This document shows, piece by piece, positions 1 through 7,318 of a DNA stretch of 19,303 nucleotides; the first letter of the stretch is position 1; the number at the start of each line of letters is the position of its first letter. The DNA lies in NCBI GenBank assembly GCA_002329125.1, contig DCXX01000121.1, forward strand, positions 25,722 to 45,024, written 5' to 3'. Below the pieces are notes generated by a model that had not been told where the DNA came from, did no database searches, and saw only the letters and a program-made list of their open reading frames with translations. The translations under genes and the position numbers were made by a program. Origin of the DNA: Fidelibacterota bacterium UBA2125 (GTDB lineage: Bacteria > Fidelibacterota > Marinisomatia > Marinisomatales > S15-B10).

Positions 1-54
1 GCAAATTTTTTACTCAAATCAGCAAAAAAGGGTAATGTAACTTTTAGCATCTGA
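1..54 (+). CDS. Possible 3' end of an upstream gene (partial)
   Basis: Frame 1 is open from the first base to a TGA at 52-54 and encodes 17 residues ending in KKGNVTFSI. The stop lies 21 nt before the acyltransferase ATG at 76, the tight spacing seen elsewhere in this cluster. The fragment is too short to identify. In sugar-nucleotide clusters an oxidoreductase or another sugar-modifying enzyme would be a usual neighbour, but nothing in these residues shows that. Frames 2 and 3 are closed by stops at 38-40 and 33-35, so frame 1 is the likeliest coding frame if any is. Confidence 0.35.
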   Translation, partial: ANFLLKSAKKGNVTFSI

Positions 55-75
55 CCAGAGGTTTTTTTGACACAT

Positions 76-645
76 ATGACCACATATCCCGGAGTCCAGT
101 TGGGTGAAAATGTCACAGTTGAAGATTATGTCATTATTGGAAAACCACCTGAAGGAAAGAAGTCGGGTGATCAGAAAACTGTTATTGGTGACGGGACACT
201 GATTCGATCTCATACAGTCATCTATATGGGCAATATAGTGGGAACCAACTGCCAGACGGGCCATCACGTTCTCATCCGGGAAGATAATACCATAGGTGAT
301 TCAGTCAGTATTGGTAGTCACTCTGTTGTTGAACATAACGTTACCATTGAAGATGGTGTTCGCATCCACTCCCAAGCTTTCATTCCGGAATATTCAATAC
401 TAAAAAAGGGGTGCTGGATTGGCCCCAATGCTGTGCTCACAAATGCGCGGTATCCACTCTCACCCCGGGCTAAAGAGGAATTGGAAGGGCCAATTATCGG
501 TGAAGGCGCCAAAATTGGTGCCAATGCCACCATCCTTCCGGCGGTAAGAATTGGTGAAAATGCTCTGGTAGGTGCAGGTGCGGTGGTAACAAAAGATGTG
601 GCTCCAGGTAAGGTTGTTGCAGGTAATCCGGCTGTTATAATTTAA
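76..645 (+). CDS. Left-handed beta-helix (hexapeptide repeat) acyltransferase, probably sugar N-acyltransferase
   Basis: The protein (189 aa from ATG 76) is almost entirely hexapeptide repeats of the [LIV]-G-x4 type, such as VQLGENVTVEDYVIIG near the start and IIGEGAKIGANATILPAVRIGENALVGAGAVV near the end. It closes with the VAGNPA motif usual for LbH acetyltransferases. Such enzymes form trimers and transfer an acetyl or other acyl group from acyl-CoA to an amino or hydroxyl group. The following gene is a DegT-type aminotransferase, so the likely role is N-acylation of the amino sugar nucleotide that enzyme makes, as in WbpD/WbpE or FdtC/FdtB pairs. The exact substrate cannot be read from sequence. 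The start is uncertain: a TTG at 67 has an AGAGG five bases upstream (57-61), whereas ATG 76 is 14 bases from it. The phase and end are secure. Confidence 0.85.
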   Translation: MTTYPGVQLGENVTVEDYVIIGKPPEGKKSGDQKTVIGDGTLIRSHTVIYMGNIVGTNCQTGHHVLIREDNTIGDSVSIGSHSVVEHNVTIEDGVRIHSQAFIPEYSILKKGCWIGPNAVLTNARYPLSPRAKEELEGPIIGEGAKIGANATILPAVRIGENALVGAGAVVTKDVAPGKVVAGNPAVII

Positions 646-669
646 TGAAATTTCGGAGTTGAGCACCTG

Positions 670-1779
670 ATGGATATCCCTCTCGCAGATTTAAAGGTCC
701 AATACACCACCATTAAACGGGAAGTTGATGATGCCATCCAGAGTGTTATTGATGAGACTGCTTTTGTCAAGGGCCGTTATGTCAAAGCATTTGAGGAATC
801 TTTCGCGAAAAAGAACGAAGTAAACTACTGTGTTGGTGTAGCCAATGGAACTGATGCTATTTATATCTCCCTGAGGGCGTTAGGGATTGGTAAGGGTGAT
901 GAAGTGATCACCACAGCATTCAGCTGGATATCTACCGCCGAAACCATTCAGCAAACAGGGGCAACTCCGGTGTTTGTAGACATCCATCCTGACACTTACA
1001 ACATTGATGTTTCAAAAATCGAAGAAAGAATTACTTCCAAGACAAAGGCTGTTTTGCCTGTACATCTTTACGGTCAACCAGCCGATATGACTCCCATTGT
1101 TGAAATTTGTAAACGCCATAACCTAAAGCTCATTGAAGATTCTGCTCAGGCCCATTTTGCCGAGTATAACGGCCAGATGGTGGGGAACTTCGGTGACACC
1201 GCCACATTCAGTTTCTATCCCGGAAAAAATCTAGGTGCCTACGGAGATGGTGGTGCGATAGTCACTAATGACGATAAGCTTGCTGAAACCGTACGCCGTA
1301 TTGCCAATCATGGTGCCCTTGGAAAACATGATCACGAAATAGGTGGTGTCAACAGCAGACTGGATGGTATTCAGGCGGCTGTGCTTTCTGTAAAACTCAA
1401 ATATATTGACCAGTGGAATGATGATCGATTAAAAAATGCAAAGATCTATAATGTAGCTCTTTCAGGTATTGGTGATATTGAGATACCAGGGATTCATCCA
1501 GCAGTGAAACATATTTTCCATGTTTACACCATCCGGACGTCCCGGCGTGACTTGTTGTGTGATTTTCTTTCAGAAAATGGGATAAGTACAGGGATTCATT
1601 ATCCTGTGGCCATACCTTTTTTACCTCCCTTTAAAGAACTGGGTTACACCTCAGAAAAATTGCCTGTTGCATCTGATTATCAAAGCAGAATACTTTCACT
1701 CCCCATGTATCCCGAACTGACCGAAGATCAGATCCAGCATGTATGCGACCTGATCAAAACCTTTTTCCGGAAAAAATGA
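670..1779 (+). CDS. DegT/DnrJ/EryC1-family PLP-dependent sugar aminotransferase
   Basis: This 369-aa protein has the full length and motifs of the DegT/DnrJ/EryC1/StrS family, which transfers an amino group from glutamate (usually) to a keto sugar nucleotide. Visible landmarks are the N-terminal IPLADLK, the ANGTDAI cofactor-phosphate region (58-64), EDSAQAH (156-162) with the aspartate that contacts the pyridine nitrogen, and SFYPGKNLGAYGDGGA (181-196) carrying the Schiff-base lysine at about Lys186. The C-terminal GIHYP and LSLP(M)YPEL segments are also typical. The closest functional analogues are probably WbpE- or FdtB-like enzymes of surface-polysaccharide pathways, but the keto-sugar substrate is not determinable here. 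A CGGAG at 654-658 sits 11 nt before the ATG. Its stop overlaps the next start (ATGA), which suggests coupling. Confidence 0.93.
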   Translation: MDIPLADLKVQYTTIKREVDDAIQSVIDETAFVKGRYVKAFEESFAKKNEVNYCVGVANGTDAIYISLRALGIGKGDEVITTAFSWISTAETIQQTGATPVFVDIHPDTYNIDVSKIEERITSKTKAVLPVHLYGQPADMTPIVEICKRHNLKLIEDSAQAHFAEYNGQMVGNFGDTATFSFYPGKNLGAYGDGGAIVTNDDKLAETVRRIANHGALGKHDHEIGGVNSRLDGIQAAVLSVKLKYIDQWNDDRLKNAKIYNVALSGIGDIEIPGIHPAVKHIFHVYTIRTSRRDLLCDFLSENGISTGIHYPVAIPFLPPFKELGYTSEKLPVASDYQSRILSLPMYPELTEDQIQHVCDLIKTFFRKK

Positions 1780-2816
1780 GATATCGACTGAACCTTGCAC
1801 TTCTTGTTGGGTTAGGTTTGGTTTGTTTTTTTACGTCTTCCTGTGAAGGCCCCACTCGGTCGTTCAACTCAAACCCTAGTCTCGTTATCGAGCCCGGTTT
1901 CCAGTACAGGGTGGTGTTCGACAATCCTGTGGACTCGTTGGCTTCAGGTCAATTATTTGAAGGTATAACGAGTCTTGCTGCGTCACCTATGGCGCCTATG
2001 TATCAAAAGCCACTTATTATTAAGGCGGATGATCTGCTGGCGAGGATTTCTCCGAACTGGCGTTCCTTCATTCGCTGGGCCGATAGTCATTCTTACAATC
2101 TGAGCCTGGGACTAATTTGTAATTCACTTGCCAGTGCCCCAGCCACAGATCTGAAGTATCTGAGGAATCTTAACCGTTGGCAAAACGAACTTTGGCTCCA
2201 CGGCTGGGATCACGAAGTCGGAAACAATATAGCTGAATTTTCCGGTCACTCCCTGGCGTATCAGACAACTCATTTAAAAGAATCCATCAAGTGGGCGGAA
2301 GCTAAACTTGGGTTGGAACTCCGAACTTTCGGACCACCGGGCAATCGGTTTGATTCATTTACATCGGCCGCTTTCTTAGCTAATCCTCAGTTGAAAGTAT
2401 GGTTTCACACCGATGACTCTCTGAATCTCCCCTACGTGATCAAGATTAGATGGATTGTTGAATCTTCAACGGGTGAGCTACGTCCTTTTGATCAGTTTCG
2501 TGAAGAACTCCATCGAAACTCGGATGATGATGTCATTATTTTCCAAGTTCACCCCGCAGAGTGGGAAGAGAGCGATTTGGCACAATTCCGGGAGATGGTT
2601 GATTACGCACTTGAGACTTTCGATCTGTGGTTGACTACACCTTACGCTTATTTTACATGGCGTTACGATATGGCCAATCCCGTTATGGAAAAAGTGTCCG
2701 AGAATGAATACATAATTGACTGCACTTCTCTTGTGTATCCTCACCAGCTTGAATTGGTGGCTGAGCCGGCATTTTTTACCCGTTTGAATCCATCTGGGAA
2801 AATTCTTGACGAGTAA
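1776..2816 (+). CDS. Predicted lipoprotein with polysaccharide-deacetylase-like fold
   Basis: Starting at ATG 1776 gives 346 aa and a four-base ATGA overlap with the aminotransferase stop. An earlier in-frame ATG at 1743 would put 11 hydrophilic residues before the signal peptide, so I reject it. The N-terminus is basic-hydrophobic and ends in TSSC (Cys23), a slightly atypical lipobox, suggesting a periplasmic or outer-membrane lipoprotein. The body resembles NodB/DUF2334-type deacetylases: IIKADD (81-86) as the metal/catalytic aspartate motif, HGWDH (142-146) as the HxxxH metal pair, FGPPGNRFD (185-193) as the substrate-groove motif, and FQVHP (256-260) with a late histidine. These enzymes remove N- or O-acetyl groups from glycans. 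Placement directly after an amino-sugar aminotransferase and acyltransferase fits de-N-acetylation of the exported polymer, but that link is inference. Confidence 0.78.
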   Translation: MRYRLNLALLVGLGLVCFFTSSCEGPTRSFNSNPSLVIEPGFQYRVVFDNPVDSLASGQLFEGITSLAASPMAPMYQKPLIIKADDLLARISPNWRSFIRWADSHSYNLSLGLICNSLASAPATDLKYLRNLNRWQNELWLHGWDHEVGNNIAEFSGHSLAYQTTHLKESIKWAEAKLGLELRTFGPPGNRFDSFTSAAFLANPQLKVWFHTDDSLNLPYVIKIRWIVESSTGELRPFDQFREELHRNSDDDVIIFQVHPAEWEESDLAQFREMVDYALETFDLWLTTPYAYFTWRYDMANPVMEKVSENEYIIDCTSLVYPHQLELVAEPAFFTRLNPSGKILDE

Positions 2817-2871
2817 CTTATGTCCCACTAAATTGGAGAAAATATAAGGAGAAAATCATCGGATTAGATTG

Positions 2872-2927
2872 CTAAAGGTTTAGAGCTTACAAATAGATTA
2901 ATTCAATTTGACTCAGTCAACCTTTAG
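2872..2927. repeat. 9-bp perfect inverted repeat with nested palindrome
   Basis: CTAAAGGTT (2872-2880) and AACCTTTAG (2919-2927) are exact reverse complements separated by 38 bases. The right arm overlaps a second palindrome, TTGACTcAGTCAA (2908-2920), so the two pairings would be mutually exclusive in RNA. The elements lie in the 209-nt gap between the lipoprotein gene and the sugar phosphotransferase gene, just ahead of the terminator. They may be an operator or part of a transcript leader; TTGACT also looks like a -35 box but has no good -10 at the right distance. Confidence 0.4.
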
Positions 2928-2930
2928 TCG

Positions 2931-3026
2931 ATGACAAATCTTCGAGAAATTTATCCGAATGTGATCCAGCGCATTCGGTTTTTTATATCCAGTCAATATA
3001 TTTCCATCAATAAGCTGAAACAGTAA
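2931..3026 (+). CDS. Possible 31-codon leader ORF coupled to the sugar phosphotransferase
   Basis: ATG 2931 opens a 31-residue frame (begins MTNLREIYPN, ends INKLKQ) whose TAA at 3024-3026 overlaps the downstream ATG at 3026 as TAATG. The frame spans the whole terminator hairpin. A stop at 2925-2927 means it cannot start earlier. No Shine-Dalgarno sequence precedes it, and the phosphotransferase lacks one too. A run of this length is not rare by chance, so the reading frame alone is weak evidence. Only the exact junction and the enclosed terminator make it worth listing. Confidence 0.25.
   Translation: MTNLREIYPNVIQRIRFFISSQYISINKLKQ
2955..2984 (+). terminator. Rho-independent terminator
   Basis: CCGAATGTG (2955-2963) pairs with CGCATTCGG (2970-2978), a nine-base-pair stem with one T-G wobble around the loop ATCCAG. 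It is followed at once by six T residues (2979-2984). It lies 139 nt after the lipoprotein stop and 42 nt before the phosphotransferase start. The simplest reading is that it ends the acyltransferase-aminotransferase-lipoprotein transcript. It also lies inside a short ORF that runs into the phosphotransferase start, so a conditional (attenuator) role is possible. Confidence 0.8.
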
Positions 3027-4435
3027 TGGCGTCCATCAATTTCAAAAGGAATATTAAATACTGGGCAGTGGTGGCTGTTCTTCTGACCACAGATTTTGTG
3101 GCGGGGCTTTTTGCTTTTTCCCGCACGGTGACCATTGCATTGGAGGAGCAATATTTCGCCTCTGACGAAATTCGGGCTGTTTTTCTGGTGATTCAGCTTG
3201 TATGGGTGGGGTTATTCTATTCAAACGGTAGGTATCGTGTGGACCCCACCATTTCACGTTTCCGTGAGATTCAGTCTCTGATCAGAATTACACTCACGTC
3301 TATCATCGTCGTTATTCTGTTTAATGAAATGCTTCCGGGGATACTGGCAGTTGAAAGTTCAGTTTTTCTTACCTATTGGTTCTATTTGATGGTCGGTCTG
3401 AGTGTCGGCAGAATGGTTATAAGAGTAATTCAGAAAGCATTAATGACGAGAGGGTACGGAAAGAAGAATACAGTAATTATAGGTACGGACGCCAGAGCAA
3501 ACGATATTGCGGGGCATCTTGCTGCTGAGTCGACTGGTCACAATCTCATCGGTTTCGTTGAGTCTGGTGGAAACGATGCTAGTAAGCCTAATGGGCCAAC
3601 TGGCCTTCCTGTACTTGGATCCCTGAATGAAATTCGTCAGATCATTGATGATCATCATGTGAATGAGGTAGTCATTGCCTTGGAGAAACCAGATCACAGT
3701 AGGTTGCTGGACATTTTGACTAGGTCTAACGGTGCTCCTGTGTCTCTCAGGATAATACCCGACATGTACGAAGTGATCAGCGGATTGGCAAAAACTGAGG
3801 AGCTATACGGGTTACCCCTGGTGGATATCAATCCGGAAATACTCACAATTCAACAGCAATTTGCCAAGAGACTCATTGATATTGCTGTTTCTGTTTTTGT
3901 GATTGTGCCACTTTTTCCAATATGGTTTCTTGTTTCCCTGGCGATCAAGATAGAATCCAGAGGACCTGTTCTATACAGGCAGGAGAGAGTAGGGCACAAC
4001 GGAAGAGTATTTATGATCAACAAGTTCCGGTCTATGATGCAGGAGGCGGAGACTATGACCGGGCCTGTCTGGGCAAAAGAGGAAGACCCACGTATAACCA
4101 ATGTTGGAAGACTTCTCAGACGATTCCGATTGGATGAAGTTCCGCAGTTCATCAATGTGCTTATTGGTGATATGAGCGTGGTGGGTCCTAGGCCTGAGCG
4201 GCCTTATTTTGTGCAGAAACTGATGGAGGAATTCCCTTTTTATTACCGTCGCCACCGGATCCGCACCGGCATCACAGGGTGGGCTCAGATCAAGCACTCT
4301 TACGATTCTTCTCTTTCGGATGTACGGCAGAAGTTGAAGTACGATTTCTTCTATATCGAGAATATGAGTCTCTCTCTCGATTTTCTCATCATGCTGCGCA
4401 CGGTTCTTGTCATGATCTCGGGCAGGGGCCATTAA
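3026..4435 (+). CDS. Undecaprenyl-phosphate sugar phosphotransferase (WbaP/WcaJ/EpsE-like polyprenyl glycosylphosphotransferase)
   Basis: The 469-aa protein has the standard layout of polyprenyl glycosylphosphotransferases. An N-terminal membrane part with about four hydrophobic segments (roughly 11-30, 50-66, 85-105, 112-130) is followed by a Rossmann-like CoA-binding_3 domain (about 147-270, VIIGTDARAN at its start), a further hydrophobic segment (about 284-306) and the catalytic Bac_transf domain to the C-terminus. Catalytic-domain signatures are GPVLYRQERVG (313-323), INKFRSM (331-337), RLDEVPQ (368-374) with the Asp-Glu pair at 370-371, VVGPRPERP (385-393) and TGITGWAQI (414-422). The enzyme transfers a sugar-1-phosphate from a UDP-sugar to undecaprenyl phosphate, the first membrane step of exopolysaccharide, capsule or O-antigen repeat synthesis. 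The donor sugar is not predictable. No clear SD precedes the ATG; a TATATT at 2997-3002 could be a -10 box without a good -35. Confidence 0.93.
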   Translation: MASINFKRNIKYWAVVAVLLTTDFVAGLFAFSRTVTIALEEQYFASDEIRAVFLVIQLVWVGLFYSNGRYRVDPTISRFREIQSLIRITLTSIIVVILFNEMLPGILAVESSVFLTYWFYLMVGLSVGRMVIRVIQKALMTRGYGKKNTVIIGTDARANDIAGHLAAESTGHNLIGFVESGGNDASKPNGPTGLPVLGSLNEIRQIIDDHHVNEVVIALEKPDHSRLLDILTRSNGAPVSLRIIPDMYEVISGLAKTEELYGLPLVDINPEILTIQQQFAKRLIDIAVSVFVIVPLFPIWFLVSLAIKIESRGPVLYRQERVGHNGRVFMINKFRSMMQEAETMTGPVWAKEEDPRITNVGRLLRRFRLDEVPQFINVLIGDMSVVGPRPERPYFVQKLMEEFPFYYRRHRIRTGITGWAQIKHSYDSSLSDVRQKLKYDFFYIENMSLSLDFLIMLRTVLVMISGRGH

Positions 4436-4500
4436 GAGCCCATCCGGGCAATCCAAATCACTGTTTGAAATACGCGGAAAGCGGTTATAGCTTTTGTTCA

Positions 4501-6132
4501 ATGAGTGGAGTCCCACTAGAAAGATATGTCTCCGTCGAGGCCGTGATCCGTTTCGTCCGATTGGTGATTATTTCATCGGCTATGGCGTTTCCACTTCTCT
4601 ACAGTCAGGTGCTGATGATTTCTTCCCAGGCACACATCTATGATGTTGAAAGAAAAAGTATTGTCCGTGGAAGTACCGACAGCTTTCTATCTCTCCGGTA
4701 CCGACATGAATGGCGCAACGCTAGCCGCAGTGGCAACGATCTCATGACCACTTCCCTCGGGGATAAACGTTTACGGAATGACCGTTTCAAGATTTACCCC
4801 GAACTGTCAGCGAGAGCGTACCTAGATGGTGGACATCTTCAGCCGGACGGTCTCTATATTGATGTGGCACCCACTGTCACCGCACTGGGGCGTTACAACC
4901 TTTCTTCTGACAAGAGTTTTAGTATTACGGGGTGGTCAAGGTTAGAAAAACATTCCATGGTGGCCCCGGACGGATTTGATGTTCCTAAAGTGGCAGGACG
5001 GCCTCTTTTACACTCAGATTTTAGTTGGAACCAGGCTGTGGGATATAGCGATTTGCCAGGCTCAGATAATTCGTGGATAGAGTATCGCCTGGGCGACGGT
5101 GGTGTTATGGTCAATTATCCTGGTGGCGACGTCACTTTTGCCAAGAGTGCGCCTGTCTGGTCATCGGGTTATTCGGGGCAGCTGTGGCTTTCGGACAAGA
5201 CTTCTAGCTTTACATTTCTGAGTCTCCGTCATCAGCTGTCCGAGCGGTGGTCCTTTGCTTTTTTACACGGCTCACTGAATTCCACTATTCGAGATTCCAC
5301 ATATTCTGGTTATTATCCACAGGGAGGCGGACTCCCCCTCATTACGAAACAGGTTGCCGTTCATCGTCTTGACTTTACCCCATTCGAAAATATGAGGGTC
5401 GGTTTTGGTGAATCTGTGATTTACGGAGGTCGCGGTTTGGAGATGGCCTACGCACTCCCCTTCGTTCCATACTGGACGGCTCAGGCCGATCTCAGCAATT
5501 CAGATAATTTGCAAATTGTGCTGGACTGGGAAGTTATTAAGCGGAATTTAGGGAGATTGTACGGGACTCTCTACCTCGATGAGTGGGACCTTGTGGACAC
5601 GTTTAATAGAGATTCCAGCAGGAATTGGGCGGCTCTCCAGACAGGCCTAACAGTCAATCTCGACCAGTTCCTACCGTGGAAGCCTCTATTTCGAATGGAA
5701 TGGACTCACCTGACTCCATACATATACGTTCACCGCAGTGAAGTAAATACATTTGAACACTACGGCGCCCCTCTGGGCCACTGGATCGGACCCAATGGTG
5801 AAGGTCTTTTCTTTTCTTTGGAAGGGCGACCCAAAGATCAGATATGGGTTCAAGCTTATACCACACTTTCCAAACGGGGTGAAGTGGACGAAGAGAGCTT
5901 GAACAGTCAATACCGGCAAGAGAAAGTTTCTTTTCTATATCGGACCTATGACGGTGAGGCCGAACAGCGGACGTTGTTTGGTATTAGGGGAGAATGGTCC
6001 TTCAACAGTTGGGCCAGAGTCAAGTTTGATTTTTTCAGTAGCGACTGGAGTCAGTATCTGGCCACCGATTCGGCTACCCGGTCGGACATACAAAAAGTGG
6101 ATGCCACTCTGCAGATCATTATTGGTCTGTGA
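4501..6132 (+). CDS. Wzi-like capsule assembly outer-membrane beta-barrel protein
   Basis: I start this gene at ATG 4501 (543 aa). The open frame reaches back to 4279, but that part overlaps the phosphotransferase C-terminus and encodes low-plausibility sequence. The N-terminus has a hydrophobic signal-like segment (about 15-35, ending LLYSQ). The rest alternates polar and aromatic residues in beta-strand fashion with abundant Trp/Tyr, typical of an outer-membrane barrel. The segment 288-310 (HRLDFTPFENMRVGFGESVI plus YGG) matches the sort of motif seen in the capsule assembly Wzi family, which anchors or guides surface polysaccharide at the outer membrane. Position between a lipid-carrier phosphotransferase and a glycosyltransferase supports a role in exporting or anchoring the glycan. 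Family assignment is from memory of motifs, so another barrel family is possible. No convincing SD is present before 4501. Confidence 0.7.
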   Translation: MSGVPLERYVSVEAVIRFVRLVIISSAMAFPLLYSQVLMISSQAHIYDVERKSIVRGSTDSFLSLRYRHEWRNASRSGNDLMTTSLGDKRLRNDRFKIYPELSARAYLDGGHLQPDGLYIDVAPTVTALGRYNLSSDKSFSITGWSRLEKHSMVAPDGFDVPKVAGRPLLHSDFSWNQAVGYSDLPGSDNSWIEYRLGDGGVMVNYPGGDVTFAKSAPVWSSGYSGQLWLSDKTSSFTFLSLRHQLSERWSFAFLHGSLNSTIRDSTYSGYYPQGGGLPLITKQVAVHRLDFTPFENMRVGFGESVIYGGRGLEMAYALPFVPYWTAQADLSNSDNLQIVLDWEVIKRNLGRLYGTLYLDEWDLVDTFNRDSSRNWAALQTGLTVNLDQFLPWKPLFRMEWTHLTPYIYVHRSEVNTFEHYGAPLGHWIGPNGEGLFFSLEGRPKDQIWVQAYTTLSKRGEVDEESLNSQYRQEKVSFLYRTYDGEAEQRTLFGIRGEWSFNSWARVKFDFFSSDWSQYLATDSATRSDIQKVDATLQIIIGL

Positions 6133-7271
6133 TCTTTCTCCTCACCACAGCCGCTGCCCTCTATTTTTTCTTTTTGATCTGGCTTCGGGCCGGATTATCT
6201 AACGAACAACCGGAAAGTAGTAACCTTCCCACGGTCTCAGTAGTGGTGGCGGCCCGGAATGAAGAGACGGTTATTGGCAAACTGATGGAAAATCTTCAGG
6301 CACAAGAGTATTCCGGGGAGAGGTTGGAATACATCATCGTTGATGATCACTCCGATGACAGCACGGTAGCAGTTGTGAGAGATTTTGCGGCGAGAGATGA
6401 ACGGTTCCGTTTAGTAACAGCAGTGGAGGTGCCGCCGGGTGTGGCGCCGAAAAAGTGGGCGCTACATCAAGGCGTAAACGAGGCGAAAGGTGAAATACTT
6501 CTCTTGACAGATGCAGACTGTACTGTGGGCTCAAACTGGATCCAGAAAATGACAACACCTTTTTCCCGAGAGAGTGTGGGAATGGTGCTGGGATCGAGCC
6601 CATTGGGACGAAGGAATTCTTTGTGGGAGAGAATCACAAGAGTTGATTCAGTGGGACTGGACGCATTGATGGCGGCAGGAGCCTGCCGAAACTTTCCTCT
6701 TACTGCTAGCGGCCGTAATCTGGCTGTCCGGCGACAAACGTTTGATGAGGCCGGTGGTTACAAAAAATTTGGGGCGTTTATTTCCGGAGATGATGATCTA
6801 ATGATGCATCTCATTGCCAAGAATGGTTGGACTGTTTTTCCGTGCCTGTCAGCAGGCTCAGAGGCGGAGAGTTCGTCGCCAGAGGGATTCATGGCTTTCA
6901 TCCAACAGCGATTGCGGTTTGCCTCCAAAGGAAAAGCTTATTACGGGCTCGACTTTGTGGATCGGCGGTTCAGGTTTGTCTTGGCTCTCATCTATATTGC
7001 TAATGTTTCAGTCATGACGGGACAGATTATTTTTCTCACGGGATATTCTTCATATTGGCTTCTGCCGTGGTTTATTAAAATGATTGCGGATGGGCTTCTT
7101 ATCACCAGTTATCTTTCCAAAATGGAAAGGTCTTTTGATGTGCCCATTTTTTTATTGAATGAAGTTTGGCACAGTCTTTATGTGGCCGTTGTTGGTACTC
7201 TGGGATCGTTCGTGAAAATCCACTGGAAAGGGCGGCAGAGTCAATCAAAGCTCACCGCCGCAGGCAAGTGA
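6129..7271 (+). CDS. Membrane-associated family 2 glycosyltransferase
   Basis: The 380-aa protein starts at GTG 6129, which overlaps the preceding TGA (GTGA), so it is probably translationally coupled to the Wzi-like gene. An N-terminal hydrophobic segment (2-19) is followed by a GT-A domain: VSVVVAARNEE (36-46), IIVDDHSDDST (69-79), the DxD-type DAD at 128-130 for metal/nucleotide-sugar binding, a GDDDLM (220-225) in the place of the catalytic acidic motif, and QQRLRF (259-264), reminiscent of the QxxRW motif of processive synthases. Two or three hydrophobic segments follow (about 282-302, 306-327, 340-362). It should build or extend a polysaccharide at the inner membrane from nucleotide sugars. 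Donor, acceptor and processivity are unknown. Confidence 0.9.
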   Translation: MIFLLTTAAALYFFFLIWLRAGLSNEQPESSNLPTVSVVVAARNEETVIGKLMENLQAQEYSGERLEYIIVDDHSDDSTVAVVRDFAARDERFRLVTAVEVPPGVAPKKWALHQGVNEAKGEILLLTDADCTVGSNWIQKMTTPFSRESVGMVLGSSPLGRRNSLWERITRVDSVGLDALMAAGACRNFPLTASGRNLAVRRQTFDEAGGYKKFGAFISGDDDLMMHLIAKNGWTVFPCLSAGSEAESSSPEGFMAFIQQRLRFASKGKAYYGLDFVDRRFRFVLALIYIANVSVMTGQIIFLTGYSSYWLLPWFIKMIADGLLITSYLSKMERSFDVPIFLLNEVWHSLYVAVVGTLGSFVKIHWKGRQSQSKLTAAGK

Positions 7272-7286
7272 CACGGCCGGGAAGCA

Positions 7287-7313
7287 ATGGAAATTTCGAT
7301 GAGCGGGTCGTAA
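7287..7313 (+). CDS. Possible serine-rich leader peptide ahead of serS
   Basis: ATG 7287 opens an 8-codon ORF reading MEISMSGS then TAA (7311-7313). Serine is three of eight codons (TCG 7296, AGC 7302, TCG 7308), and the next gene is the seryl-tRNA synthetase. The ORF lies almost wholly inside a symmetric hairpin. A weak SD-like GGGAAG sits just upstream (7279-7284). The match between the codons and the synthetase is suggestive, but the ORF is very short and could be chance. Confidence 0.25.
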   Translation: MEISMSGS

Positions 7314-7318
7314 TTTCC
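7289..7318 (+). promoter_or_regulatory. Hairpin in the serS leader
   Basis: GGAAATT (7289-7295) and AATTTCC (7312-7318) are perfect complements. After one T-T mismatch, CGA (7297-7299) pairs with TCG (7308-7310), leaving the 8-nt loop TGAGCGGG. No T-run follows, so it is not a standard terminator. It lies 33 nt before the serS ATG and overlaps the serine-rich mini-ORF, so it could modulate serS expression or simply be the end structure of the upstream transcript. Confidence 0.5.

Noticed and set aside
2908..2936. Sigma-70-like promoter using TTGACT at 2908 as a -35 box
   Set aside because: No reasonable -10 lies 16-19 bases downstream (ATGACA/TGACAA region), and the lineage's promoter consensus is unknown.
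4438..4449. GCCC-ATCC-GGGC mini-hairpin just after the phosphotransferase stop
   Set aside because: Four base pairs and no following T-run, so not a credible terminator.
4279..4500. N-terminal extension of the Wzi-like gene
   Set aside because: It lies over conserved phosphotransferase sequence and would put 74 unlikely residues before the signal-like segment.
3971..4516. 181-codon antisense ORF over the phosphotransferase C-terminus
   Set aside because: It mirrors a strongly conserved catalytic domain on the other strand, has no recognisable domain and no SD; it is a shadow frame.
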